Source: Lactobacillaceae bacterium (GTDB lineage: Bacteria > Bacillota > Bacilli > Lactobacillales > Lactobacillaceae). From it: DNA of 23,442 nt. Location of the stretch: the NCBI GenBank assembly GCA_031261865.1, contig JAISIV010000037.1, forward strand, positions 1 to 23,442, written 5' to 3'. Made by a program: the position numbers and the translations under genes. Positions 7,050 to 14,185 of this stretch are shown in pieces. Positions within the stretch are counted from its first letter, which is position 1. Each line of letters opens with the position of its first letter. The notes below the pieces were generated by a model. It was not told the DNA's origin. It was given only the letters and a program-made list of their open reading frames with translations, and searched no databases.

Positions 7050-8055
7050 TGAACAAAATCTTTTAAGTCCTGAAAATACTGATGACAATGAACTCACGTT
7101 ACGTCCACAGAAGTTAAATGAGTATATTGGCCAGCAAGAAATAAAAGACAAACTCAATATCTATATCCAAGCAGCAAAAGAACGTGACGAGCCTCTCGAT
7201 CACGTTCTTTTGTATGGACCACCTGGATTAGGTAAAACCACGTTATCTTTTGTAATTGCAAATGAAATGGGCACCCACATAAAAATGAGTTCTGGTCCGG
7301 CAATTGAAAAGTCTGGTGACCTGGTAGCGATTTTGAATGATTTAGAGCCAGGCGATATTCTTTTTATCGATGAAATTCATCGCATTCCAAAACAAATTGA
7401 AGAAGTTTTGTATTCAGCGATGGAAGATTTTTATATTGATATCGTTGTCGGACAAGGTCCAGGAGCGCACGCGATCCACTTTGATTTGCCACCTTTCACT
7501 TTGATTGGCGCAACTACTAGAGCTGGAATGTTAAGTGCACCATTAAGAGATCGCTTTGGGATTACAGAACATATGGAGTATTACACCGTTGATGAATTGA
7601 CGTTAATTGCAAAAAGAACGGCTGATATTTTCGAATCCACCATTGATGAACAAGGCGCACATCAATTAGCTTTGCGTTCCCGTGGAACGCCGAGAATTGT
7701 TAATCGCCTATTAAAGCGTGTCCGAGATTTTGCTCAAGTGAACAATGATAATGTTATCGACTCACAAATTGTCAACACAGCTTTAAACGCACTCCACGTT
7801 GATGCAGTCGGACTAGACGATAATGATGTCAAGTATTTGGAAACCTTGATTCACAGATTTAAGGGCGGACCGGCCGGGTTAAATGCAATTGCTTCTAACA
7901 TGGGAGATGAAACAGATACACTCGAGGAATTGATTGAACCGTATTTAATTCAGATAGGATTTGTCCAACGCACAACTAGGGGACGCGTAGCAACTAGTAA
8001 GGCATATGAGCACTTACAAATTCAGCACAATTTAGACTTATTTGAGGGAGAATAA
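7042..8055 (+). CDS. ruvB: Holliday junction branch-migration ATPase RuvB
   Basis: Hexameric AAA+ motor of the RuvABC resolvasome. The Walker A motif GPPGLGKTT is at residues 59-67 and Walker B with DEIH at 110-113. Sensor 1 lies in GATTRAG, the arginine finger in PLRDRFG, and the C-terminal winged helix ends the protein (VQRTTRGRVATSKAYEHL). The length of 337 residues is normal. Translation is probably coupled to ruvA through the 8-nt overlap, since no good Shine-Dalgarno sequence is seen. The gene abuts queA directly. Confidence 0.98.
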   Translation: MDDEQNLLSPENTDDNELTLRPQKLNEYIGQQEIKDKLNIYIQAAKERDEPLDHVLLYGPPGLGKTTLSFVIANEMGTHIKMSSGPAIEKSGDLVAILNDLEPGDILFIDEIHRIPKQIEEVLYSAMEDFYIDIVVGQGPGAHAIHFDLPPFTLIGATTRAGMLSAPLRDRFGITEHMEYYTVDELTLIAKRTADIFESTIDEQGAHQLALRSRGTPRIVNRLLKRVRDFAQVNNDNVIDSQIVNTALNALHVDAVGLDDNDVKYLETLIHRFKGGPAGLNAIASNMGDETDTLEELIEPYLIQIGFVQRTTRGRVATSKAYEHLQIQHNLDLFEGE

Positions 8056-9114
8056 ATGGCACTAAGTACAAACGATTTTGATTTTGATTTACCTGAAGAA
8101 TTAATAGCGCAAACACCCCTAGCTGATCGCTCTTCTTCAAGACTTTTGGTTTTGGATGCTGAGACTGGCCAAACGCAAGATAAACATTTTACGGATATTT
8201 TGGATTATTTAAACCCAGGAGATGCACTAGTCGTAAATAATTCACGTGTTCTGCCGGCTAGATTACATGGACACCGTCCAGAAACCATGGGGCATGCCGA
8301 AGTACTTTTGCTCCAGCAAAAAGAAGATGATAAATGGGAAGTTTTAATTAAGCCAGCAAGAAAGTATCCCGTTGGAGCTAAGGTTTTTTTTGGTGACGAT
8401 CCTAACAACCCTCTATTAGTCGCAACTGTTGTTGAAGAACTAGAACACGGGGGAAGAATTGTACAGTTTGAATACGATGGAATTTTTCTGGAAATTCTTA
8501 ATCAACTAGGCGAAATGCCTCTACCACCTTATATCAAAGAGCGCTTGGAAGACCAAGAAAGGTATCAAACGGTTTATTCCAAAGTTAATGGATCTGCTGC
8601 AGCTCCGACTGCTGGGTTACATTGGACCCCAGAATTATTACAAGAAGTGCAGGACAAAGGTGTTTTTTTGGTTGAGTTAACTCTGCATGTTGGTCTAGGT
8701 ACTTTTAGGCCGGTAGAGGTTGAAGATGTTAATGAACACGTGATGCACTCTGAATTCTATCAACTAAGTAAAGATGCAGCTGATACTTTGAATAAAGTCA
8801 AAAAAAATGGTGGGAAGATTGTCGCCACCGGAACCACTTCGATTAGAACCCTAGAGACTATTGGTTCGAAATTCAATGGGGAACTAAAAGAGGATTCTGG
8901 ATGGACTGAAATATTTATTTTCCCAGGTTACCAGTGGAAAGTCGTTGATGCTTTCATTACCAACTTCCACTTACCAAAATCAACTTTGGTGATGTTAGTA
9001 GCGGCGTTTACTGGACGTGACAATATTCTCAATGCGTATCAACATGCTATTGAAGAAAAATATCGTTTCTTCTCGTTTGGGGATGCGATGTATGTCCATC
9101 ATCATGATCACTAA
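8056..9114 (+). CDS. queA: S-adenosylmethionine:tRNA ribosyltransferase-isomerase QueA
   Basis: QueA adds the cyclopentane-epoxide part of queuosine to preQ1-modified tRNA, using SAM as ribosyl donor. Family blocks are clear: NNSRVLPARL, AAPTAGLHWTPELL, the GLGTFRPV stretch, ATGTTSIRTLE and FITNFHLPKSTLVMLVAAF. It has 352 residues, slightly longer than the usual ~340. The start is supported by GAGGGAGA about 6 nt upstream, within the ruvB end. It forms an operon with ruvA-ruvB. The partner enzyme gene tgt lies 2 kb downstream, with the queuosine-type tRNA-Asn gene between them. There is no cysteine. Confidence 0.96.
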   Translation: MALSTNDFDFDLPEELIAQTPLADRSSSRLLVLDAETGQTQDKHFTDILDYLNPGDALVVNNSRVLPARLHGHRPETMGHAEVLLLQQKEDDKWEVLIKPARKYPVGAKVFFGDDPNNPLLVATVVEELEHGGRIVQFEYDGIFLEILNQLGEMPLPPYIKERLEDQERYQTVYSKVNGSAAAPTAGLHWTPELLQEVQDKGVFLVELTLHVGLGTFRPVEVEDVNEHVMHSEFYQLSKDAADTLNKVKKNGGKIVATGTTSIRTLETIGSKFNGELKEDSGWTEIFIFPGYQWKVVDAFITNFHLPKSTLVMLVAAFTGRDNILNAYQHAIEEKYRFFSFGDAMYVHHHDH

Positions 9115-9143
9115 TTCTTAACTTTTCTATGTCAATAGTTTTT

Positions 9144-9151
9144 GGTATACT
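9144..9151 (+). promoter_or_regulatory. Extended -10 promoter of the tRNA-Asn gene
   Basis: TGGTATACT (TG plus TATACT at 9146-9151) is an extended -10 element. It lies about 15 nt before the mature tRNA 5' end, giving a short 5' trailer. The -35 region is weak. Confidence 0.65.
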
Positions 9152-9166
9152 AATTGACATACTTAT

Positions 9167-9238
9167 TGGCGTGTAGTTCAGCGGTAGAACGCTTGACTGT
9201 TAATCAAGATGTCGCTGGTTCGATCCCAGCCATGCCAG
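9167..9238 (+). tRNA. tRNA-Asn (anticodon GTT)
   Basis: The cloverleaf folds by eye. The acceptor arms TGGCGTG / CATGCCA pair over 7 bp with one G-U. The D arm contains AGCGGTAGA, the anticodon arm is TTGACTGTTAATCAA with GTT in the loop, and the T arm is GCTGGTTCGATCCCAGC. The discriminator base is G and CCA is not encoded. G34 of this GTT anticodon is a natural target of Tgt/QueA queuosine modification, and the genes on both sides encode those enzymes. Confidence 0.96.
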
Positions 9239-9245
9239 TCTAATG

Positions 9246-9270
9246 GAGCCCACGAGGCTCTTTTTATTTA
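9246..9270 (+). terminator. Rho-independent terminator after tRNA-Asn
   Basis: GAGCC (9246-9250) and GGCTC (9256-9260) pair around CACGA and are followed by TTTTTATTTA. A translation start at 9243 would lie within it and is not credible. Confidence 0.9.
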
Positions 9271-9271
9271 T

Positions 9272-9287
9272 TAGAATAATTGTTATG
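9272..9287 (+). promoter_or_regulatory. -10 box 7 nt before the VanZ-RDD start (leaderless promoter candidate)
   Basis: TAGAAT at 9272-9277 is followed by 7 nt and then ATG (9285). No Shine-Dalgarno sequence is present. The -35 region would fall in the tRNA terminator and looks poor. Confidence 0.45.
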
Positions 9288-10448
9288 TACGACACCTATT
9301 TGGAATCAATTCAAAAAGCTATTTTAATCTTTCCGTTCATTTGGATTTTGTTGACAGTACCAATTTTTGCCTTCCAATATCATCGACTAGGGGCACTTTC
9401 AGTTTGGCGAATTATTATCATTTCTAGTTTTACCTTATATTTGTTGACACTATTATTTTTAATTGTCTTTCCTTTACCGACTGCACAAAAAATTCAACAA
9501 TTAATCACTACTCATGCCAGACGGGTAAATTTGAATCCTTTAGAGTTAGCCCATAATTTAAAACTGGTATATCAGAACTATGAAATTTATGGCTGGAGAA
9601 GTGTTATAACTGACTCTCGTTTTTTTGAACCAGTTTTCAACGTGATTATGATGATTCCTTTCGGCGTTTATCTGCGCTATTATTTCAAAAAAAGTTTTTC
9701 AAGTATTGTTGTTCTCGCTTTTATGCTTTCGATGTTTTTTGAAGTCACACAGTTAACTGGAAATTTCGGAATGTTTGCCCGCTCTTATAGGCTTTTTGAT
9801 GTCGATGATATTTTGACCAACACCTTTGGGGCAATTATCGGATTTATTTTAACCCCGATTTTTAGACTCGTTTTGCCTAATTTGGATCAAATCGATGATA
9901 AAACCAAGGTCAAAAGTAATGAGATTTCTTTTCTTAGAAGAACAACTGCTTTTATCATCGATTTTGTGATATTCACCTTGATTGCGCTTATGCTACCGTT
10001 TGATCATGCGATTTTAAAAGTAATTACTTCAATTATTATTACTTGGACAATCCCAACTTTTATTGCATCAAAATACGTTAAAAAAACAATTGGAATGAGA
10101 ATTGTGTCTTTTGGTTTTGTCAACCAGAACGAAGGACAAAAACTGACTATTTCACAAATTTTAGTCAGACAGTTACTAGGAGTCGGTGGAAACATATTTA
10201 TTATTAGTTCACTTCTGGTGAGCCTATTACCGAATACAAATGGAGCACTAGTGGGTTGGTTTCAGATTGGGTTAAATCTAATTTTATTTGGGTTGCCAAC
10301 TTTATACGTTGTAGTCGACATATCAGCCCTTATTTTTAAAAAGGATCACCAACTCTGGTTTGAGAAGTTAAGTAAAACTATATTAGTTGCGGATGCTAAA
10401 ATTTCGCAAAGTTCAAATCCTAAACCGCCACAAGAATTTAAAATGTAA
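9285..10448 (+). CDS. VanZ-family / RDD-domain fusion membrane protein
   Basis: This 387-residue polytopic membrane protein has two parts. Residues 1-200 are a VanZ-like domain with the FEPVFNVIMMIPFGVYLRYYF, SYRLFDVDDI and FGAIIGFILTP blocks. From about 216 an RDD domain follows: LRRTTAFIIDFVIF is the R-D helix, then KKTIGMRIVSFG and SQILVRQLLG. VanZ-type proteins are tied to glycopeptide (teicoplanin) resistance in enterococci, but most relatives have no known function, and RDD proteins have been linked to ion transport. No function can be assigned. The frame extends to an ATG at 9243 inside the terminator, which I reject as start. The next gene is a shorter paralogue. Confidence 0.85.
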   Translation: MYDTYLESIQKAILIFPFIWILLTVPIFAFQYHRLGALSVWRIIIISSFTLYLLTLLFLIVFPLPTAQKIQQLITTHARRVNLNPLELAHNLKLVYQNYEIYGWRSVITDSRFFEPVFNVIMMIPFGVYLRYYFKKSFSSIVVLAFMLSMFFEVTQLTGNFGMFARSYRLFDVDDILTNTFGAIIGFILTPIFRLVLPNLDQIDDKTKVKSNEISFLRRTTAFIIDFVIFTLIALMLPFDHAILKVITSIIITWTIPTFIASKYVKKTIGMRIVSFGFVNQNEGQKLTISQILVRQLLGVGGNIFIISSLLVSLLPNTNGALVGWFQIGLNLILFGLPTLYVVVDISALIFKKDHQLWFEKLSKTILVADAKISQSSNPKPPQEFKM

Positions 10449-10454
10449 TCTATG
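10439..10454 (+). promoter_or_regulatory. -10 box 7 nt before the second VanZ gene (leaderless promoter candidate)
   Basis: TAAAAT at 10439-10444, inside the end of the first VanZ gene, precedes the ATG at 10452 by 7 nt. No Shine-Dalgarno sequence occurs before this start. Read-through from the upstream gene is equally possible. Confidence 0.4.
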
Positions 10455-11051
10455 AGCAGTTACGACAAAATTCAATATGCAATGTGGCTATTGCCGGTTG
10501 CTTTTGTTGTTCTTACATTTTTGATAAATCGTTTTGAATATCGAAAAAATAAAAATTTAAAATGGGGAAGAGCAGTTGTTCTTTCCGGCTTCATTTTTTA
10601 TTTAGTTGTTTTGTATTTTTTGGTTATCTTTCCACTGTCATCTCAGGATCAACTTCAACAAATTTATTATGCTAATTCGCCCAAAGCTAATTTGGATTTT
10701 TTCAGGATGTTCGAAGCTTTTTATTTTGGTAATCCAATTTTTCACGGCGGTAACGTGTTGCAAATGGTTTTCCACGTCACATTTTATGAGCCACTTTTTA
10801 ATATTGTGATGACGATTCCATTTGGAGTTTTTCTTCGGGGCTACTTTAAATTTTCGGTTCTTAAAACTATTTTTTTCGGACTGCTGTTATCTTTATTTTT
10901 TGAAACCTCCCAGTTAACTGGTTTATGGGGAATTTTCGATCACTCATATCGTTTATTTGATGTTGATGATATTTTCAATAATGTTCTCGGCGTGACAATC
11001 GGAGCTCTAATTTTTCCTTTAGTCGACAAAATTTTATCGAAACGAGTTTAA
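10452..11051 (+). CDS. VanZ-family membrane protein
   Basis: A 199-residue membrane protein and tandem paralogue of the VanZ half of the preceding gene. It shares the blocks FNIVMTIPFGVFLRGYF, FFETSQLTGLWG and SYRLFDVDDIFNNVLG, but lacks the RDD part. It has about five hydrophobic helices and begins with a short, nearly uncharged N-terminus. It starts 3 nt after the upstream stop. The VanZ fold is recognised, but the substrate and role are unknown. Both VanZ genes sit between the tRNA-Asn and tgt, where a compact lactobacillar genome would place queA and tgt side by side, so they look like an insertion into a queuosine locus. Confidence 0.82.
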   Translation: MSSYDKIQYAMWLLPVAFVVLTFLINRFEYRKNKNLKWGRAVVLSGFIFYLVVLYFLVIFPLSSQDQLQQIYYANSPKANLDFFRMFEAFYFGNPIFHGGNVLQMVFHVTFYEPLFNIVMTIPFGVFLRGYFKFSVLKTIFFGLLLSLFFETSQLTGLWGIFDHSYRLFDVDDIFNNVLGVTIGALIFPLVDKILSKRV

Positions 11052-11053
11052 TT

Positions 11054-11068
11054 TATACTATTCATATG
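11054..11068 (+). promoter_or_regulatory. -10 box 6 nt before tgt (leaderless promoter candidate)
   Basis: TATACT at 11054-11059 ends 6 nt before the ATG (11066). No Shine-Dalgarno sequence is present and the -35 region is weak. Confidence 0.55.
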
Positions 11069-12268
11069 TCAGATTTCCCAGTTACGTATGAATTACTTCA
11101 CGTTGAAAAAGATACCGGTGCTCGTCTAGGATTAATTCACACTCCGCACGGTACTTTTGAAACTCCAATGTTTATGCCTGTCGGCACTCAAGCAACGGTT
11201 AAGGCGGTCAATACTAGAACTCTTAAAGAAATAGGTTCTCAATTCATTTTGTCCAATACCTACCATTTATGGGTAAGACCAGGCGATGAACTAATTGCTG
11301 AAGCTGGTGGCTTGCATAAATATATGAATTGGGACCAACCAATCCTCACCGATTCAGGTGGTTTCCAAGTCTTTTCGTTAGCTAAAAACCGTGCCATTAC
11401 TGAAGAAGGTGTCCATTTTAAAAACCACGTGAACGGGGATGAGATGTTTTTATCTCCAGAGGTTGCAATGCGTATTCAGAATAATTTGGGTTCAGATGTG
11501 ATGATGCAGCTTGACGAAGCGATCCCGTATTTTGAATCGTATGAGTACATTAGAGATTCAATGCAACGTTCGTTACGTTGGGCCCAGCGGGCTGCTGTGG
11601 CTCACAAAAAAGAAGAAACGCAGGCTTTATTTGGAATTGTTCAAGGGGCCGGTTTTTATGAACTTCGAAAGGAATCCGCCCTTGGCCTAGCTGGTTTAGA
11701 TTTGCCTGGGTATGCAATCGGTGGTCTTTCAGTTGGGGAATCAAAAAAAGAAATGAATCGTGTTCTTGATTTTACAACACAGTGGTTACCAGAAAATAAG
11801 CCACGTTATTTGATGGGAGTAGCGGCACCTGATTCCTTAATCGATGGAGCGATTCGGGGAATCGATATGTTTGATTCCGTTCTACCGACTCGCATCGCTC
11901 GTAAAGGAGCTTTAATGACTAAATACGGCCGGATTGTCATTCGTAATTCTCAATATAAAGACGATTTTTCGCCAATCGATCCATATCTTAGTTATTATTC
12001 AGACAATCCATATCGCAAGGTTACTGAATCTGATTTTGAGCACGACAACTACAATCCCTTCCAAAATCTGACAAAATCGTACTTACATCATTTATTTAAT
12101 GCCAATGAAATGCTTGGGGCTCAAATCGCTTCGGAACATAATTTGAGATTCTTATTGCAATTTATGGAAGAATTACGAGATGCAATACGAAATGATAAAC
12201 TTCTAGATTTTCGTGCACAAGTTATGGAAGATTATGGTTACAACAAACCGAACGCTCGTCTTTTTTAA
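11066..12268 (+). CDS. tgt: Queuine/preQ1 tRNA-ribosyltransferase Tgt lacking the zinc cysteines
   Basis: Tgt exchanges G34 of GUN-anticodon tRNAs (Asn, Asp, His, Tyr) for preQ1. The catalytic core is present: D96 in TDSGGFQVFSL, D150-E151, GGLSVGE at 219-225 and the nucleophile D270 in FDSVLPTRIAR. Differences from the bacterial family are large. The DEC motif is DEA (A152), FDCVLPTR is FDSVLPTR, and the CxCxxC zinc segment before the conserved HxL helix is gone. In its place there is a region about 19 residues longer (306-336, aromatic- and Asp-rich) with no Cys. The zinc His is kept (H358, SEHN). The 400-residue length is a little over the usual ~380. I infer a stable zinc-free or differently liganded enzyme. 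tgt and yajC are neighbours, as in most bacteria. Confidence 0.93.
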   Translation: MSDFPVTYELLHVEKDTGARLGLIHTPHGTFETPMFMPVGTQATVKAVNTRTLKEIGSQFILSNTYHLWVRPGDELIAEAGGLHKYMNWDQPILTDSGGFQVFSLAKNRAITEEGVHFKNHVNGDEMFLSPEVAMRIQNNLGSDVMMQLDEAIPYFESYEYIRDSMQRSLRWAQRAAVAHKKEETQALFGIVQGAGFYELRKESALGLAGLDLPGYAIGGLSVGESKKEMNRVLDFTTQWLPENKPRYLMGVAAPDSLIDGAIRGIDMFDSVLPTRIARKGALMTKYGRIVIRNSQYKDDFSPIDPYLSYYSDNPYRKVTESDFEHDNYNPFQNLTKSYLHHLFNANEMLGAQIASEHNLRFLLQFMEELRDAIRNDKLLDFRAQVMEDYGYNKPNARLF

Positions 12269-12284
12269 TTGGATAAAATAAGTT

Positions 12285-12293
12285 TGATAAACT
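12285..12293 (+). promoter_or_regulatory. Extended -10 promoter of yajC
   Basis: TGATAAACT (TG plus TAAACT at 12288-12293) lies about 28 nt before the yajC ATG. The leader carries AAGGAG (12307-12312), a normal Shine-Dalgarno site. The -35 match is weak. Confidence 0.55.
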
Positions 12294-12320
12294 ATCAATA
12301 GATATTAAGGAGAAAATTTA

Positions 12321-12749
12321 ATGATTCCATTACTTAGTGTTATTTATGTTGTTATTTTTGGTGGAATGTTCTGGTTTATGAGCCAAAACGCAAAAAAGCG
12401 CCGCGCGGCCGCTGAAGAAATGCGCAATTCACTAGAGGTTGGAGTAGAAGTTGTTACTATTGGTGGCTTGCATGGAATTATTGATTCAATTGACACTGAA
12501 TCGCACACTATTACTATTGATGCTGAAGGCATCAAACTAGTTTTTGACGAAAGAGCTATTGCCCGCGTTGCTGAGAACAAGGCTTTATCTGTAGCTGCAT
12601 TAGCACCTGCTAAAGAAGAAGTTACTAAAGATACTGAATCAGTTACCGAAGTCGCTAAGGCAAGTACTAAAATTACTGCTGCAAAGAAACCAACCGCAAA
12701 AAAACCAGCAACAAAAAAGATGGCTACTTCAAAAGCTAAGAAAGATTAA
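12321..12749 (+). CDS. yajC: Preprotein translocase accessory subunit YajC with a long basic tail
   Basis: Single-pass membrane partner of SecDF/SecYEG. The N-terminal helix (residues 2-22, IPLLSVIYVVIFGGMFWFM) is followed by the family block QNAKKRRAAAEEMRNSLEVGVEVVTIGGLHGIIDSI and the DERAIARV strand. A strong AAGGAG Shine-Dalgarno site marks the start. After about residue 93 the protein carries a 50-residue low-complexity tail of Ala, Lys, Thr and Pro (TAKKPATKKMATSKAKKD), giving 142 residues. Many YajC proteins end near 85-115. The tail would lie in the cytoplasm and resembles nucleic-acid- or ribosome-binding basic tails; that role is a guess. Confidence 0.92.
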   Translation: MIPLLSVIYVVIFGGMFWFMSQNAKKRRAAAEEMRNSLEVGVEVVTIGGLHGIIDSIDTESHTITIDAEGIKLVFDERAIARVAENKALSVAALAPAKEEVTKDTESVTEVAKASTKITAAKKPTAKKPATKKMATSKAKKD

Positions 12750-12758
12750 TCGCTTATT

Positions 12759-12785
12759 AAACCCAATTCTTTTGGGTTTTTTTAT
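12759..12785 (+). terminator. Rho-independent terminator after yajC
   Basis: AAACCCAA (12759-12766) pairs with TTGGGTTT (12772-12779), followed by a T-run. A TTG start at 12772 for the next gene would lie inside the stem and is rejected. Confidence 0.92.
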
Positions 12786-12798
12786 TTGGAATCAATTT

Positions 12799-13551
12799 AT
12801 GAAAAGTAAAAAAAAATTATCAATCATGATTATTTTTGTTGGAATTGTTGCTCTTGTGATTTTTGGAATCTTCAATTTCGTTAAACCAACACCGAAAATT
12901 TCCGGCAAAAATGTAAAAGCACAAAACAGTAGTCGAAAAAATGTAATTTCACTTCCAGAAAAATCTGATTCAGAAGAGTGGAATTTGATTTTAGTTAATG
13001 CTAAAAATGTCTTATCAAAAGACCCTGATTTTCAAAAAGTTGCAGTTGACCAACCCTATGGTGACTCTGGAAATATCTATGTAGATCAAAGAATACAAAA
13101 AGCATTAAGAAAATTTAGAACCGCCGCTGAAAATGCGGGGTATCCAACGATATTTATTAGTGGTTATCGCTCTTATGATACTCAAAAAAGTTTATATGAA
13201 GCGGCAGGAGGCTCTAGTCAAAACCCAGTGCTTACCCAAAGACCTGGCGCTTCTGAACATGAAACTGGATTAGCTTTTGATTTAGTTGGCCAACAAATTT
13301 GGAATCAAGTCGGCGCACTCCAACCAACTCAATTAGAAGCTGGAAAGGATCAACAATGGCTAATTATCAATGCGCCAAAATTTGGATTTATTTTACGATA
13401 TCCAAAAGGAAAGGAAGCTATTAAACAGACTGGGATTGATTACGAAAGTTGGCACTTTAGGTATGTCGGTGTTAAGAACGCTGAATATATCATGAACAAC
13501 AATCTAACTTTAGAAGAATATATTTCTCTTCTCAAAAAAGCTGGCCGTTAA
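12799..13551 (+). CDS. D-alanyl-D-alanine carboxypeptidase, M15B/VanY type
   Basis: Membrane-anchored zinc D,D-carboxypeptidase that trims the terminal D-Ala from peptidoglycan stem peptides. An N-terminal signal-anchor helix (about residues 6-26) is followed by a linker and the peptidase domain. The domain has SGYRSYDTQ, then SEHETGLAFD with zinc ligands H154 and D161, and ESWHFRYVG with E216 and the third ligand H219. The length is 250 residues. The frame continues upstream to a TTG inside the yajC terminator, so the ATG at 12799, with a weak GGA before it, is preferred. No lipobox and no cysteine are present. Confidence 0.9.
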   Translation: MKSKKKLSIMIIFVGIVALVIFGIFNFVKPTPKISGKNVKAQNSSRKNVISLPEKSDSEEWNLILVNAKNVLSKDPDFQKVAVDQPYGDSGNIYVDQRIQKALRKFRTAAENAGYPTIFISGYRSYDTQKSLYEAAGGSSQNPVLTQRPGASEHETGLAFDLVGQQIWNQVGALQPTQLEAGKDQQWLIINAPKFGFILRYPKGKEAIKQTGIDYESWHFRYVGVKNAEYIMNNNLTLEEYISLLKKAGR

Positions 13552-13553
13552 TT

Positions 13554-13562
13554 TGATATTCT
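13554..13562 (+). promoter_or_regulatory. Extended -10 promoter of the deoxyribosyltransferase gene
   Basis: TGATATTCT (TG plus TATTCT at 13557-13562) lies directly after the carboxypeptidase stop, 19 nt before the ATG at 13582. GAGG (13572-13575) lies in the short leader. Confidence 0.5.
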
Positions 13563-13581
13563 ATTTTCATTGAGGAAAAAT

Positions 13582-14085
13582 ATGACTACTAGAAATGTGT
13601 ATTTAGCTGGGCCGTTCTTCTCGCCTGAACAAATTGATCGCCTGAAAATTGTCAAAGATTTGATTACCCAAAATCCAACTATTGGAGAAATTTTCGAGCC
13701 GATGGAAAATCAACAACAGGATATAGTTGATAAATATGGAGACGGTAATTTAAACCAAGCCATGAGAAGCGTTCAATGGCAAGATGCTACTTTTAATTCT
13801 GATGTCCACCAAATAGACATGGCAGATATCGTGATTGCCGTTCGCGATTTCGACGTTGAACATGGAAACAGACGCCCTGATGAAGGTACTATGTGGGAAT
13901 TAGGCTATGCTTACGCTAAAGGAAAACCTTTTTTTATTGTTGAATTCGCACAAGACGATGAGCCAATGAATTTGATGTTGACCAAGTACACTGGTTATTT
14001 CTGGGGAGAAGAAGATATTCAAAAATTGGCGACCTATAATTTTATTTCACAACCTAAATTCGAAACAAACAAAGAAGTTTTCTAA
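13582..14085 (+). CDS. Nucleoside 2-deoxyribosyltransferase
   Basis: Purine/pyrimidine salvage enzyme that moves 2-deoxyribose between bases, typical of lactobacilli. The N-terminal YLAGPFFSPEQIDRL binds the nucleoside. The segment NRRPDEGTMWELGYAYAKGKP holds the catalytic glutamate (E106, matching the GMELGYA glutamate of the Lactobacillus leichmannii enzyme). The C-terminal NFISQPKFE resembles the family end that reaches a neighbouring subunit. It has 167 residues. The start is ATG 13582 with GAGG 6 nt upstream. The in-frame TTG at 13570 overlaps that site and is rejected. It has its own promoter and terminator. Confidence 0.92.
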   Translation: MTTRNVYLAGPFFSPEQIDRLKIVKDLITQNPTIGEIFEPMENQQQDIVDKYGDGNLNQAMRSVQWQDATFNSDVHQIDMADIVIAVRDFDVEHGNRRPDEGTMWELGYAYAKGKPFFIVEFAQDDEPMNLMLTKYTGYFWGEEDIQKLATYNFISQPKFETNKEVF

Positions 14086-14090
14086 AAAAC

Positions 14091-14117
14091 AAAGCGCTTG
14101 TCGAAAGCGTTTTTTTA
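14091..14117 (+). terminator. Rho-independent terminator after the deoxyribosyltransferase gene
   Basis: CGCTT (14095-14099) pairs with AAGCG (14105-14109), extended by A-T pairs at 14091-14094 and followed by a T-run. Confidence 0.85.
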
Positions 14118-14121
14118 TTAT

Positions 14122-14152
14122 TATTTTTTAAAAAATACCAACGTGTTAAAAT
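14122..14152 (+). promoter_or_regulatory. Promoter of the metal-transport operon
   Basis: TGTTAAAAT (TG plus TAAAAT at 14147-14152) is an extended -10 element. Upstream lies a perfect AT palindrome (T6A6 core, 14122-14137) in the -35 position, which may act as an UP-like or regulatory element. Confidence 0.5.
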
Positions 14153-14161
14153 TTGTATGCG

Positions 14162-14176
14162 CTTACTTTAAGTAAG
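14162..14176. promoter_or_regulatory. Palindromic operator of the metal-transport operon
   Basis: CTTACTT-T-AAGTAAG is a perfect 7-bp inverted repeat just downstream of the expected transcription start (about 14159) and 9 nt before the ATG of the ATPase gene. The placement fits a repressor, probably a metal-sensing DtxR/MntR-type protein. The sequence is not the AdcR consensus TTAACnnGTTAA, and I do not recognise the exact box. Confidence 0.55.
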
Positions 14177-14185
14177 TAATTTTAA

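Noticed and set aside
8020..8056. preQ1 riboswitch before queA (and before tgt)
   Set aside because: queA follows ruvB directly and tgt has no leader, so there is no room for one.
9243..9284. Upstream ATG extending the VanZ-RDD gene
   Set aside because: It lies at the edge of the tRNA terminator hairpin; the ATG at 9285 begins the conserved protein and has a -10 box at leaderless spacing.
12772..12798. TTG start for the carboxypeptidase
   Set aside because: It is inside the 3' arm of the yajC terminator, which also encodes the would-be first residues.
13570..13581. TTG start for the deoxyribosyltransferase
   Set aside because: It overlaps the GAGG Shine-Dalgarno site for the ATG at 13582.
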